DNA of 13,734 bases from Prevotellaceae bacterium (GCA_031258915.1 JAIRMD010000049.1:1-13734), one strand, 5' to 3'. Counted from the first letter of the stretch, positions 6,771-13,706 are shown. Notes: generated by a model not told the origin, from the sequence alone. Made by a program: numbers and translations.

Positions 6771-7589
6771 ATGAACGCACAGCAGCTATACGAGCAAATC
6801 CGGCGCAAGCAGTCTTTTCTATGCGTGGGCTTGGATTCGGATGTTAGCAAGCTGCCGGCGCACTTGCAGCGCGAGCCGCACCCAATGCTAACGTTCAACA
6901 AGGCCATCGTAAATGCTACAGCGCCGTATGCGGTGGCCTACAAGCCCAACGTGGCGTTCTACGAGGCGTGTGGAGCTGCCGGCTGGGTGCAGCTGGAGCA
7001 AACCGTGCGCTACATTCGCCGGCGCTACCCCAGCATGCTCATCATTGCCGACGCCAAGCGCGGCGATATTGGCAACACCTCGCGCCTGTACGCTGAGGCT
7101 TTTTTTGGGAAAATGGATGTGGATGCCGTCACGCTTTCGCCCTACATGGGGCGCGACACGGTGCAGCCGTTTCTGGAGTACGCCGGCAGGTGGGCTGTGC
7201 TGCTGGCGCTCACCTCCAACCCCTCGGCCTCCGACTTTGAGCTGATGCCCACCGGCGCAAGCGGAGAAATGCTCTACGAGCGAGTGCTCAAAACCTCCAT
7301 GACGTGGGGCAATACCGACAATACCATGTACGTGGTGGGCGCAACCAAAGCCGAGATGCTGTCGAACATTCGCCGGATAGCTCCCGAACATTTTCTGCTG
7401 GTGCCGGGGGTAGGCGAGCAGGGTGGCAGCTTAGGCGAGGTAGCAAAGCACGGCATGAACAGCCGCTGTGGGCTGCTGGTAAGCTCCTCGCGCGCGATTA
7501 TCTTTGCCGACAGCAGCGAAAACTTTGCCAGCGCTGCAGGCAAAAAAGCCCGCGAAATGCAGCAGCAAATGGCCGGCCACCTGAGATGA
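6771..7589 (+). CDS. pyrF: Orotidine 5'-phosphate decarboxylase, long form
   Basis: PyrF decarboxylates OMP to UMP, the last step of de novo pyrimidine synthesis. The 272-aa product matches the longer PyrF subfamily found in Bacteroidota, actinobacteria and others, rather than the roughly 230-245-aa E. coli type. The N-terminal FLCVGLDSD places the substrate aspartate at Asp22. The catalytic Asp-Lys-Asp network is in ADAKRGDIGN (Asp94, Lys96, Asp99). VTLSPYMGRDTVQPFLEY and LLVPGVGEQGG are family blocks; the latter is the phosphate-binding region. The ATG at 6771 follows AGGAGG and lies 7 bp after araA, suggesting an operon. The gene converges on the minus-strand permease gene with a 4-bp gap and no visible terminator. 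Confidence 0.96.
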   Translation: MNAQQLYEQIRRKQSFLCVGLDSDVSKLPAHLQREPHPMLTFNKAIVNATAPYAVAYKPNVAFYEACGAAGWVQLEQTVRYIRRRYPSMLIIADAKRGDIGNTSRLYAEAFFGKMDVDAVTLSPYMGRDTVQPFLEYAGRWAVLLALTSNPSASDFELMPTGASGEMLYERVLKTSMTWGNTDNTMYVVGATKAEMLSNIRRIAPEHFLLVPGVGEQGGSLGEVAKHGMNSRCGLLVSSSRAIIFADSSENFASAAGKKAREMQQQMAGHLR

Positions 7590-7593
7590 GAGG

Positions 7594-8838
7594 CTACGCA
7601 AACCTCAACGTTGTGCTTGGGCTAATGCGCGACACGAGCATTGACGGCAGCGCAAGCATGGCGATGATGGCGGCCATAGCGCCAGCGTTGAGCGCAAGCA
7701 CATGCCACAGCTGCAACCCCACCGGAACCTGCGAGAGATAGTAGGTCTCGGGGTTGAGCGACACAACGCCAAAGCGCTGCTGCAGCAGGCACAGGCCAAC
7801 GCCTATCACGTTTCCCCACAGCAGCCCCTTGCCGGCGATAAACCCCGACTGGTAGATGAATATTTTTTGCAGGCTCACGTTCTGCATACCCAGCGACTTG
7901 AGCAGCCCAATCATGCGCGACTGCTCAAGCAGCGTGATGAGCAGGGTGGATATCATGTTGAACCCGGCCACCGCCAGCATGAGCGCCAAAATAATCCATG
8001 CGTTGAGGTCTTGCAGCGCAAGCCAGTCGAATATTTGCGCGTAGCGCTGCTTGACGCTTTCAACGAACAGGCGCGTGCCGTCGGGGAGCAGCTTGTAGCC
8101 GGCAATATCCTCTACTTGCAGGTAAGTTTCGTCGAGCTTATCGAAGCTGCTCACGTAAACTTCAAAACCCGTGATTTGCCCGGAGCGCCATCCGTTGAGG
8201 CGCTGCACATGCTTAATGTCGCACAGCACGTATAGCTTATCGAACTCGCCAAACTTGGTATCGTAAACGGCGGCAATGGAAAAGCGGCGCACGCGCGGCG
8301 GGTCTTGCACAAAGAGCATATCGAAGCTCTCGCCCTGCTTCAGCTTCAGCAGCCTTGCCAGCGCTTGCGAGATGGCAACCTTGTTGGTGGTAGCGCTGTC
8401 GGTAACGGTAAAGGCACCGCCGCTTACCATGTTTTCGCTGAAAAATGTCCAGTCGAAATCTTGATCAACACCTTTCAGCACAACGCCCTGCATGTTACTA
8501 CCTGTGGTAATGATGCCGGGCTTGAGCGCAAAAGCTTGGATGTGCGCTACCCCTTTCAGCTGCTGTACCTGCGGCAAAAAACTCTGCTGCCTGCTCACCG
8601 GCGCGGTTTCGTAGGAGGTGTTGCTCTCGTAGCTTACGATTTGCACGTGCGCCAAAAATCCGGTTACCTTTTGCGTAATCTGCTCCTTAAATCCGGTGAG
8701 CACCGCTACCGCAATAATCATGACGGCAAGGCTCAACGCTACGCTCACCACCGATATGCGAACGATGGGGCGGAGCATCCGTTGCTCCTCCTGTTTGCTG
8801 AAAGTGAGCCGTTGGGCAATAAAAAATTCGGTGTTCAC
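7594..8838 (-). CDS. ABC transporter permease, LolC/LolE (FtsX/MacB) family
   Basis: The 414-aa product has the four-span layout of lipoprotein-releasing permeases. TM1 is near residues 20-45 (VALSLAVMIIAVAVL). A periplasmic domain of about 200 residues follows. Three C-terminal spans are seen in LNAWIILALMLAVAGFNMISTLLITLLE, the GLLWGNVIGVGLCLL region and the LALNAGAMAAIIAMLALPSML region. The N-terminus NTEFFIAQRLTF and the GFNMISTLLI block are typical of LolC/LolE-type proteins, which extract lipoproteins from the inner membrane together with the ATPase LolD. No ATPase gene is adjacent. The start is uncertain, as no ATG fits: GTG at 8838 gives the family N-terminus, and a TTG at 8853 is the alternative. 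A weak -7-like box (GATCTTTG on the minus strand, 8858-8865) would make 8838 the better choice. Other FtsX-fold exporters cannot be excluded. Confidence 0.9.
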   Translation of the reverse strand: MNTEFFIAQRLTFSKQEEQRMLRPIVRISVVSVALSLAVMIIAVAVLTGFKEQITQKVTGFLAHVQIVSYESNTSYETAPVSRQQSFLPQVQQLKGVAHIQAFALKPGIITTGSNMQGVVLKGVDQDFDWTFFSENMVSGGAFTVTDSATTNKVAISQALARLLKLKQGESFDMLFVQDPPRVRRFSIAAVYDTKFGEFDKLYVLCDIKHVQRLNGWRSGQITGFEVYVSSFDKLDETYLQVEDIAGYKLLPDGTRLFVESVKQRYAQIFDWLALQDLNAWIILALMLAVAGFNMISTLLITLLEQSRMIGLLKSLGMQNVSLQKIFIYQSGFIAGKGLLWGNVIGVGLCLLQQRFGVVSLNPETYYLSQVPVGLQLWHVLALNAGAMAAIIAMLALPSMLVSRISPSTTLRFA

Positions 8839-8940
8839 AAAAAAAAGAATCAAGCCTCAAAGATCGGGCGTTTTATGGGCCATGCAGCATGGCGTAAGCA
8901 TACATTAACGTTGCATGTCTGTATTTAAGTTGTCCGCCCC

Positions 8941-8971
8941 TTTGCGTGGAGTAAAAAAATAGCTACCTTTG
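8941..8971 (+). promoter_or_regulatory. Consensus Bacteroidota promoter for tRNA-Phe
   Basis: TTTG at 8941-8944 and TACCTTTG at 8964-8971 are separated by exactly 19 bp, the best match to the -33/-7 consensus in the window. Transcription would start near 8978, about 10 bases before the mature 5' end of the tRNA. Confidence 0.8.
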
Positions 8972-8987
8972 CTCACCTTTTTTCCAT

Positions 8988-9060
8988 GGTACCATAGCTC
9001 AGTTGGTAGAGCAAAGGACTGAAAATCCTTGCGTCCCCGGTTCGATTCCTGGTGGTACCA
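8988..9060 (+). tRNA. tRNA-Phe (anticodon GAA)
   Basis: The 73 bases fold as a cloverleaf. The acceptor stem GGTACCA (8988-8994) pairs perfectly with TGGTACC (9053-9059), with discriminator A9060. The D stem is GCTC/GAGC. The anticodon stem AAGGA/TCCTT encloses the loop CTGAAAA with anticodon GAA at 9021-9023. The T loop is TTCGATT. CCA is not encoded: the next bases are CAG. The T stem CCCGG (9036-9040) against CCTGG (9048-9052) has a central C-U mismatch (9038 and 9050), which is unusual. The rest is standard, so the gene is probably functional. Confidence 0.97.
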
Positions 9061-9062
9061 CA

Positions 9063-9085
9063 GCCATACCGGTTTGGCCTTTTTT
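9063..9085 (+). terminator. Probable intrinsic terminator after tRNA-Phe
   Basis: GCCA (9063-9066) pairs with TGGC (9075-9078). After one T-T mismatch the stem extends with two inner pairs, and T6 follows at 9080-9085. It lies 3 bases after the tRNA 3' end. Confidence 0.5.
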
Positions 9086-9097
9086 GTATTTCAGTAA

Positions 9098-9131
9098 ATA
9101 CTATACTTCTCTGCATACTATACTTCTCTGC
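9098..9131. repeat. Perfect 17-bp tandem duplication
   Basis: The 17-bp unit ATACTATACTTCTCTGC occurs at 9098-9114 and again, identically, at 9115-9131 with no gap. It lies in the noncoding gap between the tRNA-Phe terminator and the 3' end of maeB. Only two copies are present, so it looks like a recent slippage duplication. Confidence 0.95.
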
Positions 9132-9207
9132 CGGAAATCGCGGGCAAATTTACGAAAAATTCCACAGCGTGCAAGCGCACGGGCGCTTACTACAGTTTGC
9201 AAAATTG

Positions 9208-9225
9208 TGCTGCCCGCGCGCAGCA
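9208..9225 (-). terminator. Strong hairpin downstream of maeB, possible terminator
   Basis: TGCTGC (9208-9213) and GCAGCA (9220-9225) form a perfect 6-bp stem around a 6-base GC-rich loop. It lies 27 bases past the maeB stop. On the minus strand only a short T4 run follows, so its efficiency as an intrinsic terminator is doubtful. Confidence 0.4.
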
Positions 9226-9251
9226 TAGTAAAAAAAACAGCTTTAGCATCT

Positions 9252-11504
9252 TCACAGCTCTACAGAGGTAATGGCGACCATGTTGATGATGTCCCGCACG
9301 GAGCACTCGTCGGGCAGGATGTGCACGGGCTTTTCCAGCCCCAGAATGAAGGGGCCTATCAGCTCGTACCCGCTGAGCTCCTTCACAAAAAGCGGGACGA
9401 TGTTGCCCGAGCTCAGGCATGGGAACACGAAGCTGTTGACCTCCGCATCGCGCAGCTTGTTGAAGGGGAATTTTTCCATGCGCAGCTTCCCGTTGAAGGC
9501 GTAGCTGGCCTGTATTTCGCCGTCCACCAGCATGTCGGGGTACTTGTTGTGCAGCATTTCTACGGCGCGGCTCACGCGCTTGGCGCTGCCCTCCTGCACC
9601 ACGCCAAAGCTGGAGTACGAAAGCATGGCGATGCGCGGCTCTATGCCGAATTTTTTGACAGCTTTGTGCAGCAGCTCCGTTGTTTTTACGAGCGCCGTTG
9701 CGTCGGGCGACTTTATGGCGCAGTCGGCAAGAAAGAGCGGGCCTCGCTTGGTCATTACGATGAACATGCCCGCCACGTGGTTGTCGTCCTCGTAGGCGCT
9801 GATGACCTGCCGCACCGTCCTGAACTTTTTGCCGTAGTCGCTGGAGAAGGCGGTGAGCATGGCGTGGGCAGCGCCAGATTCTACCATCATCAGCCCAAAC
9901 ATGTCGTTGTTCTCCATTTTTTTGACGGCGTACTGGTAGGGCATTCCCTTGCGCTGGCGCTTTTCAAAAAGCAGCTGCGCGTAGCGCTCGCGGCGATCTT
10001 TTTCCTCGTCGCCGTAAAAGCGGATTACCTCTGCGCCGGTGAGGTCGAGGTTGTTGGCGGCGCACAGCTGGGCAATCTTTTCTTTGCTGCCGAGCAGCAC
10101 CGGCTGCGCCAGCTTGTCGGTGAGCATAGCTTGCGCGGCCTGCAGCACCTTGATGCTCTCGCCGTTGGGGAAGACGATGCGGCGGGGATTTTCCTTGGCC
10201 TTTATGGTCATGTTGTTCATGAAGTCGCTGCTGTGCCCCATGCGGCGCTGCAGCTCGAACGAGTAGGCATCCCAGTCGTCAATCCGGCGGCGCGCCACGC
10301 CCGACTCAATGGCGGCTTGGGCTACGGCTACGGATACGCGCGAAATCAGGCGCGGATCCATCGGCTTGGGGATGAGGTAGTCGCGCCCAAACGTCAGGCG
10401 GGCGTTGCCGTAGGCAGAGCTTACGCTGTCGGGGACAGGCTCTCTGGCGAGCGCCGCCAGCGACTTCACGGCGGCAATCTTCATCTCCTCGTTGATGGAC
10501 TTGGCGTATACGTCAAGCGCACCGCGAAAAATGAACGGAAACCCCAGCACGTTGTTTACCTGGTTGGGGTAGTCGGAGCGTCCGGTGGCAAAGATGAGGT
10601 CGGGGCGCGAGGCGGTTGCCTCCTCGTACGAAATTTCGGGGGTAGGGTTGGCCAGCGCAAAGACGATGGGGTTTTGCGCCATTGAGCGAATCATCTCCCT
10701 GCTCAAAATGTTGCCCTTGGATAAGCCCAAAAACATGTCGGCATCTTTTATTGCCTCCTCGAGTGTGCTAATGCTGCGGGCGGTGGCAAACTCCTTTTTC
10801 ATCGCGTTGAGGTCGGTGCGGCGGGTGGTGAGCACGCCCTTGCTGTCGAGCATCACCAGATTGGCGCGCTTCACGCCGAGCGAAATGTAGAGCTTGGAGC
10901 AGGCTATGGCCGAAGCTCCCGCGCCGTTCACCACGATGCGTACTTCGCTCAACTTTTTGCCGGCAATCTCCACCGCGTTCAGCAGCGCAGCGCTCGATAT
11001 GATAGCCGTGCCGTGCTGGTCGTCGTGCATGACGGGGATGTCGAGCTCATTTTTGAGGCGCTCCTCTATTTCGAAGCACTCCGGCGCTTTGATATCCTCC
11101 AGGTTGATACCGCCAAAAGTGGGCGAAATGAGCTTTACGGTCTCGATGAACTTTTCCGTATCCTTTGTGTCTACCTCTATGTCGAAAACGTCCACGTCGG
11201 CAAAGATTTTGAAGAGCAGCCCCTTGCCCTCCATCACTGGCTTTCCGGCGATGGCGCCGATGTCGCCCAGGCCGAGCACCGCAGTGCCGTTGGAGATGAC
11301 GGCAACGAGGTTTCCCTTCACCGTATACTTGTAGGCGTCGGCGACGTTGTCGGCAATGGCGAGGCATGGCTCGGCTACGCCGGGCGAGTACGCCAGCGAC
11401 AGGTCAACCTGCGTGCTGTAGGGCTTGGTGGGGACAACCTCAATTTTTCCGGGACGGCCCTCGGCGTGGTAGCTCAGCGCGGCTTCCTTCTTTAGCTTAC
11501 TCAT
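9252..11504 (-). CDS. maeB: NADP-dependent malic enzyme with fused phosphotransacetylase-like domain (MaeB type)
   Basis: The enzyme oxidatively decarboxylates malate to pyruvate, making NADPH. The 750-aa product has the two-part MaeB architecture. The malic enzyme part (about residues 1-425) has Tyr39 in YSPGVAEP, Lys94 in PVMEGKG, metal ligands Glu136 and Asp137 (LEDIKAPE) and Asp162 (MHDDQHGT), and the dinucleotide-binding NGAGASAIA. The phosphotransacetylase-like part (about 430-750) starts near NPRRIVFPNGE. In E. coli MaeB this domain regulates activity in response to acetyl-CoA and does not transfer acetyl groups; the same is inferred here. NADP use is inferred from family type only. 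The start ATG at 11504 is clear. The leader of about 65 bases carries a perfect palindrome at its 5' end. No Shine-Dalgarno motif is seen. Confidence 0.97.
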   Translation of the reverse strand: MSKLKKEAALSYHAEGRPGKIEVVPTKPYSTQVDLSLAYSPGVAEPCLAIADNVADAYKYTVKGNLVAVISNGTAVLGLGDIGAIAGKPVMEGKGLLFKIFADVDVFDIEVDTKDTEKFIETVKLISPTFGGINLEDIKAPECFEIEERLKNELDIPVMHDDQHGTAIISSAALLNAVEIAGKKLSEVRIVVNGAGASAIACSKLYISLGVKRANLVMLDSKGVLTTRRTDLNAMKKEFATARSISTLEEAIKDADMFLGLSKGNILSREMIRSMAQNPIVFALANPTPEISYEEATASRPDLIFATGRSDYPNQVNNVLGFPFIFRGALDVYAKSINEEMKIAAVKSLAALAREPVPDSVSSAYGNARLTFGRDYLIPKPMDPRLISRVSVAVAQAAIESGVARRRIDDWDAYSFELQRRMGHSSDFMNNMTIKAKENPRRIVFPNGESIKVLQAAQAMLTDKLAQPVLLGSKEKIAQLCAANNLDLTGAEVIRFYGDEEKDRRERYAQLLFEKRQRKGMPYQYAVKKMENNDMFGLMMVESGAAHAMLTAFSSDYGKKFRTVRQVISAYEDDNHVAGMFIVMTKRGPLFLADCAIKSPDATALVKTTELLHKAVKKFGIEPRIAMLSYSSFGVVQEGSAKRVSRAVEMLHNKYPDMLVDGEIQASYAFNGKLRMEKFPFNKLRDAEVNSFVFPCLSSGNIVPLFVKELSGYELIGPFILGLEKPVHILPDECSVRDIINMVAITSVEL

Positions 11505-11552
11505 GCGTGGTGTGAATCAGGGATTATGAATTTTGCTTCCTTTCTGCTTTGA

Positions 11553-11569
11553 ATTACTAAATTAGTAAT
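11553..11569. promoter_or_regulatory. Perfect palindrome ATTACTAA-A-TTAGTAAT, candidate operator of maeB
   Basis: Eight-base arms at 11553-11560 and 11562-11569 are exact reverse complements around one central base. The site starts about 7 bases past the maeB -7 box, covering roughly +2 to +18 of the predicted transcript. A repressor bound there would block initiation. The TTACT/AGTAA half-sites suit a winged-helix dimer (for example HxlR or MarR type), but no such regulator gene is in the window. Confidence 0.6.
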
Positions 11570-11576
11570 GGCTGCG

Positions 11577-11584
11577 CAAAGGTA
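11577..11584 (-). promoter_or_regulatory. -7 box (TACCTTTG) for maeB
   Basis: The minus strand reads TACCTTTG, a perfect TAnnTTTG. A CTTG at 11607-11610 (minus) about 22 bp upstream may serve as a -33 element. Predicted transcription start is near 11571, giving a leader of about 65 bases. Confidence 0.6.
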
Positions 11585-11700
11585 GCGGTTTTCGGCCAAA
11601 TATGCGCAAGCAATCCGGTTATATTTTCTATTTAAATTTCGTAAATCTTTTCGGAGAAGAAAAGCGCTCTTTGGCGCGTTGGCTTACGCGAAAAAATAGG

Positions 11701-11731
11701 TTTGGCGGCGCAGAAAGATTTTGTACCTTTA
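11701..11731 (+). promoter_or_regulatory. Promoter of the small ORF ahead of purB
   Basis: TTTG at 11701-11704 and TACCTTTA at 11724-11731 (one mismatch in the -7 box) are exactly 19 bp apart, the same layout as the tRNA-Phe promoter. Transcription would start near 11738, about 18 bases before the ATG at 11756, and could also run into purB. Confidence 0.55.
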
Positions 11732-11755
11732 CCAAAAATTTTAATAGCAATAGCA

Positions 11756-11836
11756 ATGGAAATGATTATTGACGTATTAGACGATGGGGCAGTGCGCTTG
11801 CTAAAGGAAATGGAGCAAAAGCGTCTTATCCGCTAA
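11756..11836 (+). CDS. 26-aa small ORF, possibly the truncated N-terminus of a short antitoxin-like protein
   Basis: The ATG at 11756 opens 26 codons ending in TAA (11834-11836). The peptide starts MEMIIDVLDDGAVRLLKEM and ends EQKRLIR. A well-formed promoter sits directly upstream. A short hydrophobic strand followed by an amphipathic LLKEMEQ helix resembles the start of small Bacteroidota proteins often found as antitoxin-like partners. That is pattern recognition only; I do not recognise the family with certainty. An alternative is an upstream leader peptide for purB. No toxin-like ORF follows. Confidence 0.35.
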   Translation: MEMIIDVLDDGAVRLLKEMEQKRLIR

Positions 11837-11943
11837 GCAGCAGCGTAGTGGAGCAAGCAATAGACATTTGTAAGCGCAGCCGCATCAAGCTGCCCAAAGA
11901 TTATCTTTGCAGCCTGAGGTGTTGCCACCTGATAAAAAAGTAG
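11773..11943 (+). pseudogene. Out-of-frame continuation of the small ORF, possible frameshifted remnant
   Basis: A second frame, shifted relative to the 26-codon ORF, is open from 11773 to a TAG at 11941-11943 and has no ATG. Its later part reads SSVVEQAIDICKRSRIKLPK, which looks protein-like, and it would extend the small ORF to about 60 residues if a -1 shift occurred near 11815-11824. This fits a gene broken by a frameshift, but composition alone could also give such an open frame. It overlaps the purB -7 box. Confidence 0.25.
11902..11909 (+). promoter_or_regulatory. -7 box (TATCTTTG) for purB
   Basis: TATCTTTG matches TAnnTTTG exactly. Transcription would begin near 11916 with a leader of about 50 bases. 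An in-frame TTG at 11907 lies inside the box and so cannot be the purB start if this promoter is used. No TTTG is found at the usual -33 distance. Confidence 0.5.
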
Positions 11944-11966
11944 AGTTGACCAAAAGTAGCATAACG

Positions 11967-13310
11967 ATGAAGCTATCAACCTTAACCGCCATCTCGCCTA
12001 TAGACGGGCGCTACCACAAGCAGGCGCAGGAGCTGATGATGTACGTCTCGGAGTTTGCGCTCATTCGCTACCGGGTGCTGGTAGAAGTGGAGTACTTTAT
12101 TGCCCTGTGCGAAGTTCCGCTGCCGCAGCTTTCATCGGTAGACAAAAGCGTCTACGCGCAGCTGCGCGCCATTTACCAACGCTTTAGCGAAAGCGACGCG
12201 CAAAAGGTGAAGGACACGGAGAGCGTTACTAACCACGATGTGAAGGCGGTGGAGTATTTTTTGAAGGAAAAATTCGATATCCTTGGGCTGGCGGCCTACC
12301 GGGAGTTCGTCCACTTTGGGCTAACCTCGCAGGATATCAACAACACCGCTACGCCGCTAAGCCTCAAGGAGGCGCTGGGCAAGGTATTCACCCCGCAGCT
12401 CGAGCAGGTGCACCTCAAGCTGAGCGAGCTGGCACAGGAGTGGGCTGCCATCCCCATGCTGGCGCACACGCACGGGCAGCCGGCATCGCCAACGCGCTTG
12501 GGCAAGGAGCTCTACGTGTTCGTAGAGCGGCTCGAAAAGCAGCTTGCGCTGCTGCGCCTGGTGCCATTCTCGGCCAAGTTTGGCGGCGCTACGGGCAACT
12601 TCAACGCCCACAAGGCTGCCTACCCGCAGGTGTGCTGGGTGGACTTTGCCAACTCGTTTGTGAACAACACCCTGGGGCTAAGCCGCTCGAAAACCACCAC
12701 GCAAATTGAGCACTACGACAACCTTGCCGCCACCTTTGACGCTATAAAGCGGCTGAACAACATACTGATAGATCTTTGCCGCGATGTTTGGACGTACATT
12801 TCGATGGGCTACTTCAAGCAAAAAATAAAGGAGGGAGAAATCGGCTCGTCGGCCATGCCGCACAAGGTAAATCCCATCGACTTTGAGAACGCCGAGGGCA
12901 ACCTTGGGCTTGCCAACGCGCTGCTGGAGCATCTGTCGGCAAAGCTGCCCATTTCGCGCCTGCAGCGCGACCTGACCGATAGCACCGTGCTGCGCAACGT
13001 TGGCGTACCCCTAGGGCACATCGCCGTAGCCTACTCTTCCATTGTGAAGGGGCTGAACAAGCTGATAGTAAACGACAAAAAAATTCAGGCAGCGCTGGAA
13101 AGCAGCTGGGCGGTGGTGGCAGAGGGGATTCAAACCATCCTGCGCCGCGAAGGGTACCCCAAGCCATACGAGGCGCTCAAGGCGCTTACCCGCACCAACG
13201 AAACCGTTACGCAAAGCGACATTAGGCTGTTCATCGATTCGCTAAGCATCGGCAGCGAGGTAAAGGATGAGCTCAGGAAGCTTACGCCGCAAGCCTATAC
13301 GGGGTATTAG
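11967..13310 (+). CDS. purB: Adenylosuccinate lyase
   Basis: PurB acts twice in purine synthesis: it releases fumarate from SAICAR to give AICAR, and from adenylosuccinate to give AMP. From the ATG at 11967 the product is 447 aa, matching the roughly 456-aa E. coli-type enzyme. The N-terminus LTAISPIDGRY is characteristic. TSQDINNTA and HTHGQPASPTRLG (His167 and His169) supply active-site residues. The fumarase/lyase superfamily signature GSSAMPHKVNP carries the mobile-loop serines at 294-295 and continues into IDFENAEGN. The frame extends upstream to a TTG at 11907, but that start would overlap the -7 box and add residues not typical of the family. A hairpin lies shortly after the stop. No other purine gene is nearby. 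Confidence 0.97.
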   Translation: MKLSTLTAISPIDGRYHKQAQELMMYVSEFALIRYRVLVEVEYFIALCEVPLPQLSSVDKSVYAQLRAIYQRFSESDAQKVKDTESVTNHDVKAVEYFLKEKFDILGLAAYREFVHFGLTSQDINNTATPLSLKEALGKVFTPQLEQVHLKLSELAQEWAAIPMLAHTHGQPASPTRLGKELYVFVERLEKQLALLRLVPFSAKFGGATGNFNAHKAAYPQVCWVDFANSFVNNTLGLSRSKTTTQIEHYDNLAATFDAIKRLNNILIDLCRDVWTYISMGYFKQKIKEGEIGSSAMPHKVNPIDFENAEGNLGLANALLEHLSAKLPISRLQRDLTDSTVLRNVGVPLGHIAVAYSSIVKGLNKLIVNDKKIQAALESSWAVVAEGIQTILRREGYPKPYEALKALTRTNETVTQSDIRLFIDSLSIGSEVKDELRKLTPQAYTGY

Positions 13311-13320
13311 CTTCATTTTT

Positions 13321-13337
13321 GCCTGTGCTTTACAGGC
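13321..13337. terminator. Hairpin after purB, possible terminator
   Basis: GCCTGT (13321-13326) and ACAGGC (13332-13337) form a perfect 6-bp stem around GCTTT, 10 bases after the purB stop. A T5 run precedes the stem rather than following it, and GCAAAA follows, so it is not a classical intrinsic terminator on either strand. Confidence 0.4.
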
Positions 13338-13395
13338 GCAAAACGGCGTTCCTACCACCCCGTTGATAAGTTGTTGAAAACACAGCGCCGAAATA

Positions 13396-13427
13396 TTTGG
13401 CAATCGCCTAATTTTATCATTACTTTG
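13396..13427 (+). promoter_or_regulatory. Near-consensus promoter reading towards the AG-repeat ORF
   Basis: TTTG at 13396-13399 and TTACTTTG at 13420-13427 (one mismatch to TAnnTTTG) are 20 bp apart. Transcription would start near 13434, about 70 bases before the ATG at 13506. Confidence 0.35.
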
Positions 13428-13471
13428 TCCCGCATTAATTTTTATTGCTATTTCAGCATCATTTTAAAAAC

Positions 13472-13484
13472 GAATATAATATTC
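13472..13484. promoter_or_regulatory. 13-bp perfect palindrome GAATAT-A-ATATTC
   Basis: Six-base arms at 13472-13477 and 13479-13484 flank one central A. It lies about 40 bases past the predicted start and 22 bases before the ATG at 13506. In AT-rich DNA a chance palindrome is possible. Confidence 0.35.
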
Positions 13485-13505
13485 TCACCAAAATAGTAAT
13501 GCTTT

Positions 13506-13678
<173 letters not shown>

Positions 13679-13682
<4 letters not shown>

Positions 13683-13706
13683 CAAAATTTTCCAATTTTA
13701 CGCTAC
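13679..13706. repeat. Imperfect inverted repeat after the AG tract
   Basis: GTAGC plus AAAATT (13679-13689, with one further T) pairs with AATTTT and GCTAC (13694-13699 and 13702-13706) around TTCC. A 2-base bulge (AC at 13700-13701) sits in the right arm. It could be a transcript hairpin or a regulatory site for a gene beyond the window; no T tract follows directly. Confidence 0.4.

Noticed and set aside
9098..9131. The tandem repeat as the start of a CRISPR array or an attachment site
   Set aside because: There are only two copies with no spacer, and the unit does not match the 3' end of the neighbouring tRNA.
9003..10685. 560-codon plus-strand open frame across the tRNA and opposite maeB
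   Set aside because: It starts inside tRNA-Phe and runs antisense to maeB. Its composition is that of a shadow frame of GC-rich coding DNA, and no domain is visible.
11907..11966. N-terminal extension of purB from TTG 11907
   Set aside because: The TTG lies within a TAnnTTTG promoter box, and the extra 20 residues do not resemble the PurB N-terminus, which starts at ATG 11967.
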